Assembly: GCA_032622095.1 (NCBI GenBank)
Contig: CP136064.1
Coordinates: forward strand, 256,909,863-256,973,862
Reading direction: 5' to 3'
Source of the DNA: Siphonodentalium dalli
Taxonomy: Eukaryota; Mollusca; Scaphopoda; Gadilida; Siphonodentaliidae
Length of the DNA: 64,000 nt
This document shows positions 35,501 through 46,749 of the stretch, piece by piece. The notes below the pieces were generated by a model. The model was not told the origin of the DNA. It searched no databases and saw nothing but the letters and a program-made list of their open reading frames with translations. A program made the translations under genes and the position numbers. Positions within the stretch are counted from its first letter, which is position 1; every line of letters starts with the position of its first letter.

Positions 35501-36310
35501 TTAAAAGTAATGCATGACCATTACTTGCCATTGTCTGCAATACAATTACAATTACTTTCAAATTGAGAAGTAATTCATACTTTTAAAAGTAATGCATTAT
35601 CATTACCATTACGTGCCATGTTCAGCATTACAATAACCAATACCATTACTTTCAAATTGAGAAGTAAATCGTACCTTTAAAAGTAATGCATTATCATTAC
35701 CATTACGTGCCATGTTCAGCATTACAATAACCAATACCATTACTTTCAAATTGAGAAGTAAATCGTACCTTTAAAAGTAATGCTTTATCATTACCATTAC
35801 GTGCCATGTTCAGCATTACAATAACCAATACCATTACTTTCAAATTGAGAAGTAAATCGTACCTTTAAAAGTAATGCTTTATCATTACCATTACGTGCCA
35901 TGTTCAGCATTACAATAACCAATACCATTACTTTCAAATTGAGAAGTAAATCGTACCTTTAAAAGTAATCCATTATCATTACCATTACGTGCCATGTTCA
36001 GCATTACAATTACCAATACCATTACTTTCAAATTGAGAAGTAAATCGTACCTTTAAAAGTAATGCATTATCATTACCATTACGTGCCATGTTCAGCATTA
36101 CAATAACCAATACCATTACTTTCAAATTGAGAAGTAATTCGTTCTTTTAAAAGTAATGCATGACCATTACTTGCCATTGTCTGCAATACAATTACAATTA
36201 CTTTCAAATTGAGAAGTAAATCGTACCTTTAAAAGTAATGCATTATCATTACCATTACGTGCCATGTTCAGCATTACAATTACCAATACCATTACATTCA
36301 AATGCAAGCA
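32555..36310 (+). repeat. 94-bp satellite array
   Basis: Roughly 36 units with consensus pieces cattaccattacgtgccatg, ttcagcattacaataaccaa, taccattactttcaaattga, gaagtaattcgt, cttttaaaagtaatgcatta. Most units are 94 bp. A shorter variant (about 82 bp, with tgaccattacttgccattgt) recurs roughly every several units. The first unit is split by MITE A6, and the array decays after 36300. Confidence 0.95.
32597..32996 (-). mobile_element. Family A MITE inserted in satellite (A6)
   Basis: TTAA at 32597-32600 and 32993-32996 with complete terminal repeats. Palindromes are at 32628-32694 and 32776-32842. The flanking satellite unit (tgccattttctgcattaa | ttaaaattacc) is interrupted exactly at TTAA, giving a clean insertion into a known target and confirming the element boundaries. 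Confidence 0.9.
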
Positions 36311-37727
36311 TTGTCATTACCATTACTTTCAATAGTATTTGGCTTAACAAGTATAGACTGGAGTCTCCCTACCTTTTAAATATATCCATCCAACTCTAAT
36401 GTTTTATCTAAGTTCATGTTTTTTTAAATAATGGAACCATAACTCTCATCGTGGTTTCATAAATCTTGATAATATGGAGAAATTCACCAAAAACTCATGG
36501 GATCACTGCAGGTCTGTAAGCTTCAACCTGTAATAGAATGTTCATTCCCACTAGTACCGATTTGATAATGTAATTCAAACGTAATAGAAATGTAATTGAA
36601 TTACATGATTTGTTGTTATGAAATACATTACTTTGAATAACTTGTAATGTAAAAAAGGTCCCATTTCAAGTTGGTGAGTACACTAATACTCTTCTTGATA
36701 TAAACAGTATCTATTCCATATAATTCAAACATGTATGGTACAAAATATGATGTATGAATATTGTTGTATGGAGGGGATCCGACATCAAGCATAAAGCCCA
36801 TGGGGGTCGTTTCCGAGTACGTGTGAATAAGCCCACACTGTGGGAATGATTACATAATATTAAATAATGATGTTCATGATAACTTTAGAAGATCGTTGTT
36901 GGTATATCATAAGTGTATATATATATATGTTACTCAGCTACTCGGTGTGTGGGATGCATCGATAGATATATATAGTTGAGATTCTGTGTTCATATGGAGT
37001 AAAAGAAAGAAATTTATTGCAAATAGATTTAGTATAACGGGAAAGAAGTATAGATCAATATAGAAAAGAGTGTGAGGTGACATATCGAACGTTTGGGTGA
37101 GTCTGTTATGCAGTATAGGGAGGAGAGATGGGGAGTGCAAATTGATACGCTATTGCTTTTAATTATACACTAATTTTGTGTTCTGACCTAGCATTTTTTG
37201 CATCCGAGCCGAATACTCTTCTTAGATTAATCCGAGCGTACAAAGCTAACATAAACGGCTTTGAACAACCTTAAACAAATCAAGAAAAAAGTTACAAACA
37301 AATTAAATCAAGAACGCAAAATAAAGTTTCTGTCTCGCTAGTTGTCTCTCGACTCCGAATTTTTTTGCTCGGCGATTTCTAAAATATCTCTGATTACAGA
37401 TGAAACACCAGCGCCAGCAAACCACACACTCGTATCTCAATCACATCAGCGCCAGCCAATCACACACGCTGGATCTCATATCCATTGTTAATCACACCAG
37501 TGCCAGCCTATCTCACACGTTGTATCTCATATCCATTTTAATCATTTCGTCTCTCCTGCACTGTTAGTGTACTTTCTAGGTTTAATTTTAACCAGGTCAG
37601 ACAGACATATGAGTTTATGCCTCCATTATTGGAGATGAGGTGTGTACAAACAATATACAACGTTAGGTGATACATCCTGAATTCAAATATTATAGTTGTA
37701 TTTAGCATTTTTATATAATTAAGTAAG
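36311..37727. other. No gene seen
   Basis: AT-rich. A (ta)n stretch occurs at 36916-36930. A loose duplication, caccagcgccagcaaaccac / catcagcgccagccaatcac / caccagtgccagcctatctc, occurs at 37405-37525. No credible coding frame. Confidence 0.4.
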
Positions 37728-37817
37728 GGTCAGAGCAAAAGAATTGTTCTTTACCAGAATCAATCAGAGTCGAAGACGAGATTTATTCTGGTAAAGAACT
37801 ATTCGCGTGCTCTGACC
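37728..37817. repeat. Palindrome, 90 bp
   Basis: The arms ggtcagagca and ttctttaccagaat pair with attctggtaaagaa and gctctgacc around a short centre. This is a foldback-type hairpin. Confidence 0.7.
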
Positions 37818-37940
37818 GACTTAGAGCAAAATTCATCCCACATAATGCAATCAACTGGAAATGTGACTGAGCGAGTTTTGACCACAACGCACAATCCGTG
37901 CGCTGGCCGCGATTGGACACAATAGCCGGTTAGCCACCCC

Positions 37941-38064
37941 CAACAACGTGATTAACATGCACTGATCGACGTTGAATGTGAATAGATATGTCCGAAACAA
38001 AACAACAACGTGATTAACATGCACTGATCGACGTTGAATGTGAATAGATATGTCCGAAACAAAA
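37941..38064 (+). repeat. Perfect 62-bp tandem duplication
   Basis: The unit caacaacgtgattaacatgc through tccgaaacaaaa is present twice with no differences seen, indicating a recent duplication. Confidence 0.95.
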
Positions 38065-38449
38065 CGGACTGGTCCTACTTTAAAGCACCCGTGCGATTTG
38101 TCTGTTATCAGTTGCGTGTGCCTAACAATGGGATAATCACTGAACTATTCCTTCGCCAGCCTTGGGAATTGGTGTGCTTTACCAAAAATCAGGGAACGAT
38201 TGTAACAATGGGATTGTGCTCTAATATATTTTACACTGCTAAGTCCCCCATTTCCCTATTTTTGTGGAAACTGTGCAATTGCGCATCCTAGTGCGCAGCC
38301 AAATTGCACTCGTAGCAACATTACATCAAATGTTCAGTCGCCAGTGAAAATTCATTTTTTCAACATTTTGCGCCAGCTTATTTTAGTTAATGCAGACACA
38401 ATGCTGCCTTTCTAAATAATGACACTAACATGATCACTGAATCGCTCCT
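38065..38449. other. No gene seen
   Basis: An 85-codon frame (38034-38291) overlaps the duplication and is not recognisable. Confidence 0.35.
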
Positions 38450-38796
38450 TAAAGGTACTCAATCCGATTAAGCACCCCTAAATTACTATTTCTTTGGCTT
38501 CGGGAGTAAAAAATATTTGATTCGAGTCGATGAACCCACCCTTCAAAGCTCAGAGTGATCAGATATAGATTTTTGAAATGTGTTAATTTTTGGAGATGTG
38601 TGCCACTTCCACGTCTCAAAAAGACAAATTACGGACAAATTGCGGATGTAAGATGGATAACTCTAAAATCAAGTGATTGTTATTGTTAATGATCACTCTG
38701 AGCTTTGAAGGGTGGGTTCCTCGACTCGAATCAAATATTTTTTACCCTCCAGATGCCAAAGAAATAGTAATTTAGGGGTGCTTAATCGGATTGATA
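38450..38796. mobile_element. Foldback element (family F, copy 2)
   Basis: Ends read taaaggtactcaatccgat and atcggattga. The arms share ctaaattactatttcttt, ggcttcggg, gaacccacccttcaaagctc with 2188-2643. The centre is asymmetric: one arm has lost about 60 bp near 38690. Older than copy 1. Confidence 0.75.
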
Positions 38797-39344
38797 TATG
38801 AACCAACTGAATGTCAATTGACGTCCTTATCATGTGCCATCATGATTAATCTTTCGCACGGCAACGTCGGCAAGACTTGTTATTTCGTCACCATACAAAC
38901 ATGGTACCCATTTAGTATGACAATGTTTTTGAATCATTTATGTGAAATATGATGTTGGTTTGTGCGTCTTGTATCGAATTCACAAAAGGACGATATCTAT
39001 ATCTACCTATTATAGTTGAATATTCGAGCGGATAAGTTGATTAAACAATGGTTTGGTGCCTCCTCTTTCAAATGATATATGCTATCGAATTATTTCGTAT
39101 ATAATGTGATCTGGGGATTCGAAAATCAAGTGGGCATCTAAAGTCAAAGTACGTAGTGTCTCTGTTGGCAAGGTGCGTGCTGCATTGGGCCAACATGGGT
39201 CAATGGTCTCTACCCCCAGTCTGACTAATATAGCATTCTAGTCCCAGGTCCAATGCAGGGGTGTATCTTCATTGGCTACTATTTCACAATTTGTGAGTCC
39301 ATAGACAGACCACGTCTTCCCAATATCATTTTAAAATAATAATA
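38797..39344. other. No gene; one dispersed repeat copy
   Basis: Apart from the dispersed repeat at 39066-39145, nothing recognisable. Confidence 0.4.
39066..39145 (+). repeat. Dispersed repeat (copy of 30548-30620)
   Basis: Shares cctctttcaaatg, tataatgtgatctg and ttcgaaaatcaagtggg. Confidence 0.7.
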
Positions 39345-39845
39345 ATGTATAGCATTTTTAAAGCGCCTTATCCCATGAGGCCCAAAGCGCTCAATGATCC
39401 AACAAATGACCGAGCTCCAGCACATTTAAACACATATACGCATGTACACACAAACAATAACTACAATGAAATAAATCAAACAATTCATATACAAATCAGG
39501 ATGAAGGCTGTGTGTATTGTATAAAACAATGCAGGAAATGTGTGCTCAGCTTTGGTCGTCGTCGTTGCCATAGTGAAGTTTAAACAGATACGTTTTGAGT
39601 TCTGTTTTGAAAGATTCCAAAGTAGCAAAATTCCTAAGTGTAAGCGCGCGGGAGTGAATTCCAAAGGTTTGGGCCGTAGCATTCAAAAGATCGACGACCA
39701 TAATTAACAAGGTCACGTTTGGGGACAGCAAGTAAAATGCCATATTTAGTACACGCCCAATTTTGTTGCTGAGATTGTTTTTTAGTTGAAAATATTTTAT
39801 TGCCAATACAAAAGTTTTTGACAAACAGCGATTTGGGTACATGTG
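39345..39845 (-). mobile_element. 3' end of a CR1/L2-type LINE, frameshifted
   Basis: On the minus strand, YGILLAVPKRDLVNYGRRSF then ECYGPNLWNSLPRA lies in one frame (ending 39634). LRNFATLESFKTELKTYLFK lies in an overlapping frame (39546-39842). The block 'YGxRxFxxxGPxLWNSLP...FKxxLKxxLF' is the well-known C-terminus of CR1/L2-like LINE polyproteins. It is followed by a 3' untranslated tail with gagcgctttgggcctcatgg and aaggcgctttaaaaatgct, ending in (att)n at 39343-39352. This is a 5'-truncated, dead copy. Confidence 0.8.
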
Positions 39846-40052
39846 CTAACCACTCTGATATGCCCCGCTCCTCACAATTTGACAATAAGTAAAGAAATGA
39901 TGCGGCAATAAAATAAAACATTATAGCTGCAATAAAGGTTAGATATAGGATATAACAAGGAGAGTGCAGCCTGGACGAGGAACTGATGAGCAGAAAGGAA
40001 GGGGAAGCTGACAGCACGCAACGACTACACCTGCATGCGTTTACACTGATTA
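39846..40052. other. Transition region
   Basis: The minus-strand frame from the LINE stays open upstream to 40143, but the peptide is no longer LINE-like beyond about 39900. Nothing else is seen. Confidence 0.35.
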
Positions 40053-41462
40053 AGGGTCTATTCTCATTGCACACGCGCGTGCGATTAATCGCAGCGTTTT
40101 TTAAGGTGCGTGTTAACATAACACAGATTCGATTCGTGATCAATTACCATCTCAAACAACCACGTCCTATTCGTGACCAATCATCTTATGCAATCAACCT
40201 CGTCATCGAGATAGCCGTTACAGAGAATGGCATGGTTCACTCGGTCACATATACTATCCGGGTACAGTCATTCTCATAACTGATGGGCGATAAAATAATA
40301 AATGAAGTACGGAAAGGAAATGGCTTGGAAAGAAGTTTCCAACGTATAGCTAGCATCAGTGGTGATTTTTGTAGAATTCAGTCGAATTATATTACCTGTC
40401 CGTCTCGCGCAACACTGTACCCAAGATTGTGAATATATAGATTGATAGTAATGTGCCGTTTAGCATGTGCGATCACTGATGATAAGCCGCCAATGGCGAT
40501 CACATTGAAATCAATCGCTCATGCATGCGAACAGCGTCCTGGCGACAGAATTCGACCTGAAACGATGCGTGTGTGACTCATAAGGTCTAATTCTGAGTCT
40601 CATCTCTTATTCTATTTGAATGGTGGTTCGTCAATTATAGTACCGCGTTGTCGCTGTTGCCAGCGGCTATACAAATGGGCACTCGATGATGGGGGAGGGG
40701 TCTGAAGAAAAAAACGTCCATACACAGGGTTGAACATAAAAATCCCTCCCAACCATGGGTCTACCATCCTCCCTACATGCAAATCTATTTGTTTTTCTCC
40801 CAACAAATTGGGGTCTCATCCCCTCTTTCGCCATAATTTTTACTGGATATCATATGTTTGAGTACAAATGTCTTAAATGAGCTTTATTCAGAAAGACGAT
40901 TTTTGTCAGACCTAGCTAACTATAAGGTAAAACGTTGAAAGATCTAATTCAACCACTTGAATCGTACACTTTTGATAATCTTGAGTGATAATAACAATTA
41001 TATACATAAAACTCCTGTAATCTGGGTTGTGATCGTACTATATAGTGTTATATACGTTTCAAGCTGGAATAAAATATGCATATTTATGCCCAACTACATG
41101 GAATTGAACCCTCTATTTCTAATTATAATTAGCTAGATATAATTGTGTCCTCAAAACTTATGTCATTTTGATGGCATGGCTCGTTATACTCAACTTATAC
41201 CTGAGTAAATCTAACTGAGGAAAATTAAAGTTAATGTGTCAGCATATATAGTCCTGTATGTGGTCACCCCCAAACGAAAGTACTTTATCATCCTCCAACC
41301 TACCCTAGACCTATATATGAATGTGTTCGTCAGACCCCACCCCTATTGGGGGAACTCTTAGCAGTGGGAGGAAGGAATGCAATCGAACACACATCTGGAG
41401 CCGCTCGACCTTAAAAAACGCTGCGATTAATCGCACGCGCGTGTGCAATGAGAATAGACCCT
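40053..41462. mobile_element. 1.41-kb DNA transposon with perfect 54-bp terminal inverted repeats
   Basis: The first 54 bases (agggtctattctcattgcac, acgcgcgtgcgattaatcgc, agcgttttttaagg) are exactly the complement of the last 54 bases (41409-41462). The interior has no transposase-like frame, so it is non-autonomous. The target duplication is not clear (left flank ctgatta, right flank atgtaca), so the superfamily is unassigned. Perfect ends imply a recent insertion. Confidence 0.8.
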
Positions 41463-42003
41463 ATGTACAAGTAAAACCTTTTGATATGGAAATGTATCTC
41501 GGCAATAACAATATGTTCGTTTGCGTCGAGGCTCGGGTGGGGATTTCCCAATACCAAATTCTCCAGCGTCACAGGGCCGTGTCTCGTGGTGGTATGTACG
41601 ATGTAATTCCTGTTTCATTGTTAAAAATGAAAATACTACTGCACTGAAATTATTCATCAAATTTTATACCCAGTGCCAGTTCAGTAAAATTCATCTTTGT
41701 ATATATGTATATATATTATTGACTAGTGTATGTTATATTCATATCATGTACTATGGCATATACCATGTGTTATTGGTGGAACAATAAATCAATCAATAGA
41801 GGGGACATTCAAAGAAATAGTGGTAGGTATCTTTACTACTATATCCACATTCGGAATGATAGTGCTCTGATATATTGTTACTGTGTTTATCCCAAAATAG
41901 GTCGCAAAAACCACATCTAATTTTGCAATGAGCAATATTCAGGTTCTGGTTCCTAACTAGAAAGTATAATTCAGTGGTTGAGGGGGTTTACTGGATATAT
42001 ATT
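41463..42003. other. No recognised gene
   Basis: Short frames at 41321-41647 and 41521-41787 are unremarkable. Confidence 0.35.
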
Positions 42004-42487
42004 TTAACCCTTTCAGTGCCAGGGGCCGATCTCATCGGCCCTAATTTACGGTCTGTAAAATCGGCCCTAAAAAAAATAAAAAAAATCTTCTTCTTTTTTT
42101 GTTGTTGATTTTTTTGGGTTGAATTTGTTTTTGGATATGCTTAAGCATGCTATAGCGAATTTAAAAACAAACTGGATAAAACCTTAGGGGCATGTTATAA
42201 CTCAAAACTATCACCAAGTATTCATAGTAATAATTTTGATGCCTATGAAAAACGTAAGATTCCCTGGCGCTAAACCTACAAAATAAGTCTGTTAAAGAAT
42301 ATAAGAAAAAATTATTAAAATTGTACAAAATTGTAAAAAATAATACCAAATGATGAAAAATTGTTAGGCCAATGCATTCTTTTATATATGCGAGGCGACC
42401 TATGGTCGACTCGCATATATAAGAGAATGCATTGGCACAGGGTATATGGGTTGATACAAAAATCGGACCTGGCACTCAAAGGGTCCA
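42004..42487 (-). mobile_element. Family C MITE with one palindrome (C1)
   Basis: TTAA + CCCTTTCAGTGCCA at the left. At the right, gatacaaaaatcggacctgg, then CACTCAAAGGG, followed by tcca where TTAA is expected. Outer ends match C2 at 58742-58880. A palindrome and its CACAGGGTATATGGG junction lie at 42369-42435; its partner palindrome is absent. The left interior has a tandem catcggccctaa motif. Confidence 0.75.
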
Positions 42488-43580
42488 AGAGGCCAACAGA
42501 CTGCCATATTGTGCTGGGGTCTACTTGGTTCCATTCGTTAATTGACACTGGATGGGAAAAAAAGTCTTTTTGAAGGTTGGTTTGCACTGAACGGTTCTAG
42601 ATTTGATCCATATCTTAGCTTATGATCTGGTTTGTACTGCAAAGTCTATAATTTTCAATGGAAGTGGAATAACTTTATATCTTAGTTTGAATTTTGTTGC
42701 ATTCTGGGGCGAGGCGGGGAAAATGTTTCTATGATTTCAGCTATTTTATATTACCTATTGGCACCTTCTGAGACGCACACGCTACAAATGGTGGTGAATT
42801 ATAGTATTTTGATCATTGGTTATGTCATAGATTGTTATTAAAACCATATATCAAGGCACTATAAAAAATAATTGGTGACTCGAAAATTAAGTGGGCGTTT
42901 AAGCGTTCTCCGCCATATGCTACTATCGGTTGATTAACCCCCTAAAATATCATTCAATTTACTAATATGCCGGTGTTTATTTAGCGTTCCGGACTTCCTT
43001 GGCTATACTTCGTTACGCTTTTATAAACAGTCCATGATACAGGGGTTGTTTCTTTTTGGTCTTTCGCCTCATGAGCTATGGCTTTGGGTAGGTAAAAACC
43101 GACGTAAACAGACACGGGGTAAAGAGTTTTTGTATTGACTTTCCGTTCCCATTATGTTCCATAACGAGCTATAGGCTATATGATACGGAAAAATACTTGA
43201 TGGGGGCGTTGTATTTTCCAGAACGAGGCTACCACGTGAGGGTGCAGTAAATTATTTGTTTCAGTTGTTTGGTGGGAATATCACGCCCCCATATCCTATA
43301 TATAATAGTTTCCATTCAGCCATGACCTTTTAATAAGCCGACTGAATCAAATAAGGTACCGGTGTGTGTCCAAAGGGCGTTTAACTAATATAGGCGTGAT
43401 GATCACGAAATTCACGCTGATTGATCAATGATGAACTCCGCATCATCGTACAATAACGTAGATCGCGAGAGGCAGCGAGACAACAAAAAGTTGGTCGATG
43501 CGCTGTTTAAACATTACAGCAGAACGCCATCGTTCGATTACCACGTCGGATCGCTTCGGATTTGTTTCCGATTTAATATG
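42488..43580. other. No gene seen
   Basis: Includes a weak copy of the dispersed repeat ending ctcgaaaattaagtgggcgt (42882-42902) and an inverted gggggcgt / acgccccc pair at 43202-43290. Confidence 0.4.
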
Positions 43581-44545
43581 GTTACATGAATTCATGTGTG
43601 TTTCGTCCCGATAATCACGCGGCCTACCACAGACTATTCATTATCGGCGGTTCGCATTCTCGCGTTGTTTGTTCCAACAAGGAAGAGTCAAAATCTTCAA
43701 AGACACTCTATTGCTTCATATGGCATGCATGGTACACTATCGAACGAATTAGAGACGTCGATAAAGAAATAAACTAATTTAGTGAACGCCGACACACACC
43801 ACATTAACTATATACTGAGATTTGAAGATAACTTGATTGGGACTTTCTAAATATGGAATCCGGAATTATATCCCCCCCCCCCCAAAAAACAATTAGAAAT
43901 TCGTTTGTCTCAAAATGATTTTTTTTTTAACTTCAGCCTCTCTTTGAAAGATTTTGACAAAGAAGTTTGTTTTTTTGGTTGGGGGGGGGGTCAAACATTA
44001 ATGCTGCTTTCTAAAATTGTGCGCTACATGTATGTGATTTGTAGGTGTTCCGCATGCATGGTACTCAGCCACTACATCAATTACGCATGGGTACTTAGCC
44101 GCAACACGAATTATACATGGGTACGTACTCGACCGATACACGATTTACGCATGGGTACTTCGCCGCTACACGAATTTCAATCTATTATTCAATCAAACAT
44201 ATTGTAGAGAGTTCAATATGGTAAGCAGCTCATGCATACTCGGCCACAACACAAGTTGCTCATTGCAGTGATTTCGGGTTGGTAAAGGTATGGTTATTCA
44301 GCCACTACACGAATTGCCCATTTAGTTATCCTGTGTATGAACATATTGCAGAGATTTCAGTATTTTGATTGTTCCAACAAGAAAGAGTCAAATTCGTAAT
44401 GGCTATACTCACTAGCTACAAGCTATGATTGTTTAATTCGTAATGGCTATACTCACTAGCTATACTCACTAGCTATACTCACTAGCTATACTCACTAGCT
44501 ACAATAATGGCTATACTCACTAGCTACAATAATGGCTATATATAT
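43581..44545 (+). repeat. Segmental duplication, copy 1
   Basis: Begins tacatgaattcatgtgtgtt and contains a block found three times in the window (see 45307-46737 and 46750-47115). It includes a C12 tract at 43872-43883 and ends in a short version of the taatggctatactcactagc repeat (44395-44540). A 63-codon open frame (43586-43777) in the shared block is interrupted by a stop in copy 2 and a 4-bp insertion in copy 3, so it is not a conserved gene. Confidence 0.85.
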
Positions 44546-44549
44546 ATCT

Positions 44550-44610
44550 TTATTATCCTCCATGTATGGAGATTCATATATAAATGTTAATATTATGAGA
44601 ACAAACACAA
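44550..44610 (-). repeat. Candidate LINE 3'-end stem-loop
   Basis: The minus strand reads ctccatacatggaggataat then aaagatatatatata. This is the same layout as 22245-22300. Confidence 0.4.
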
Positions 44611-45143
44611 TTTGGTACATAATACAGTGTATAAGAAATTTAAGATTACAAACATATCAACAACACATGTCTCAATATGTATGATGAACTAACTACACAT
44701 GCACATATACACACTCATGCACTATATAAAGTAGACATTCCATTCTACAGCCATATCGTACTTACAGACAGAGGAATATTATACTCCGAGACTTATTATA
44801 TTTACACACTAAGTGTTGTCATCACTAAATCCAGCATTCTGATTGGTCGGCGCCCACGTGGCTAGTTGCAGTTATTCGGTGAATGCGCAACGCCTAATAA
44901 CACCAAGCTAATAACACCATCGATACGTCATTAGGTTTGGAAAGACGAACGCGTAGTGCTTTGGGCGCATTTTGACTCGCGCAGGATTGACTTAATCCAT
45001 CATCGGGTTTCAACATGAAGAGAAATTGTTCCTATTAACTTTTGCCAAGGGTGCTATTGGGTATTTTGGGCTGATCTTGTCACGATACACTTTTCGATTT
45101 AAATATATTTACAAAAGTGGCTTTTTCGCTAAATGTATATAAA
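44611..45143. other. No gene seen
   Basis: A CCAAT-type word (ctgattggtcggcgcccacgtgg reversed) lies at 44840-44862, close to a CACGTG, the same pairing as at 11432-11485. No gene follows. Confidence 0.35.
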
Positions 45144-45306
45144 TATAAGGATTAACTGTCATGTGGACTATTTTTATGGAGATGTAACGGTGAGGTAAGT
45201 GGACATAACTTGTATGTAAAACCCTTCGGGTTTTACACAAGTTATGTCCACTTACCTCACCGTTACATCTCCATAAAAATAGTCCACATGATAGTTAATC
45301 CTTATA
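45144..45306. mobile_element. Near-perfect palindrome, 163 bp
   Basis: The arms are about 75 bp: tataaggattaactgtcatg, tggactatttttatggagat, gtaacggtgaggtaagtgga, cataacttgt. The centre is gtaaaacccttcgggttttac. Only two or three mismatches separate the arms. Likely a foldback element. Confidence 0.85.
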
Positions 45307-46737
45307 TATCAACACGTCCCAGGGGAACTACTCGTCAATGAGTGTTCGTAAAGAAACGGTTAAAAGTTTACATGAATTCATGTGTGTTTCGTCCCGATAA
45401 TCACGCGGCCTACCACGGACTATTCATTATCGGCGGTTCGCATTCTCGCGTTGTTTGTTCCAACAAGGAAGAGTCAAAATCTTCAAAGACACTCTAGTGC
45501 TTCATATGGCATGCATGGTACACTATCGAACGAATTAGAGACGTCGATAAAGAAATAAACTAATTTAGTGAACGCCGACACACACCACATTAACTATATA
45601 CTGAGATTTGAAGATAACTTGATTGGGACTTTCTAAATATGGAATCCGGAATTATACCCCCCCCCCCCCCCCAAAACAATTAGAAATTCGTTTGTCTCAA
45701 CTTCAGCCTCTCTTTGAAAGATTTTGACAAAGAAGTTTTTTGTTTTTTTTTGGGGGAGGGGGTCAAACTTTAATACTGCTTTCTAAAATTGTGCGCTACA
45801 TGTATGTGATTTGTAGGTATTCCGCATGCATGGTACTCAGCCACTACATCAATTACGCATGGATACTCGGCCGCAACACGAATTATACATGGGTACTTGG
45901 CCGCAACACGAATTATACATGGGTACGTAGTACTACGTACTACGTACTCGACCGATACACGAATTACGCATGGGTACTTCGCCGCTACACGAATTTCAAT
46001 CTATTATTCAATCAAACATATTGTAGAAAGTTCAGTATGGTAAGCTCATGCCCACTCGGCCACAACACAAGTTGCTCATTGCAGTGATTTCGGGTTGGTA
46101 AAGGTATGGTTATTCAGCCACTACACGAATTGCCCATTTAGTTATCCTGTGTATGAACATATTGCAGTGATTTCAGTATTTTGATTGTTCCAACAAGAAA
46201 GAGTCAAATTCGTAATGGCTATACTCACTAGCTACAAGCTCGTAATGGCTATACTCACTAGCTACAAGCTCGTAATGGCTATACTCACTAGCTACAAGCT
46301 CGTAATGACTATACTCACTAGCTACAAGCTCGTAATGGCTATACTCACTAGCTACAAGCTCGTAATGGCTATATATACTCACTAGCTACAAGCTCGTAAT
46401 GGCTATACTCACTAGCTACAAGCTCGTAATGGCTATACTCACTAGCTACAAGCTCGTAATGGCTATACTCACTAGCTACAAGCTCGTAATGGCTATACTC
46501 ACTAGCTACAAGCTCGTAATGCTATACTCACTAGCTACAAGCTCGTACTGGCTATACTCACTAGCTACAAGCTCGTAATGGCTATACTCACTAGCTACAA
46601 GCTCGTAATGGCTATACTCACTAGCTACAAGCTCGTAATGGCTATACTCACTAGCTACAAGCTCGTAATGGCTATATATACTCACTAGCTACAAGCTCGT
46701 AATGGCTATATATACTCACTAGCTACAAGCTATGATT
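45307..46737 (+). repeat. Segmental duplication, copy 2
   Basis: Starts tatcaacacgtcccagggga, as does copy 3, and includes the block shared with copy 1, a C16 tract (45657-45672) and the expanded 30-bp repeat. Relative to copy 1 it carries extra units of the acacgaattatacatgggta motif near 45870-45960 and a tagtactacgtactacgtac palindrome. Confidence 0.85.
46207..46737 (+). repeat. 30-bp minisatellite
   Basis: About 17 copies of taatggctatactcactagc plus tacaagctcg, nearly identical. Three units carry an extra 'tata'. Open frames on both strands result from the 30-bp (multiple of three) period. Confidence 0.95.
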
Positions 46738-46749
46738 GTTTGTTGAACT

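Noticed and set aside
33000-36310. CRISPR-like array
   Set aside because: Units are contiguous 94-bp satellite repeats with no distinct spacers, and the context is eukaryotic.
43586-43777. 63-codon frame present in a triplicated segment, perhaps a duplicated small gene
   Set aside because: Copy 2 has a stop in the frame and copy 3 a 4-bp insertion, so it is not under coding constraint.
46207-46737. CRISPR-like direct repeats
   Set aside because: A simple head-to-tail 30-bp minisatellite with no spacers.
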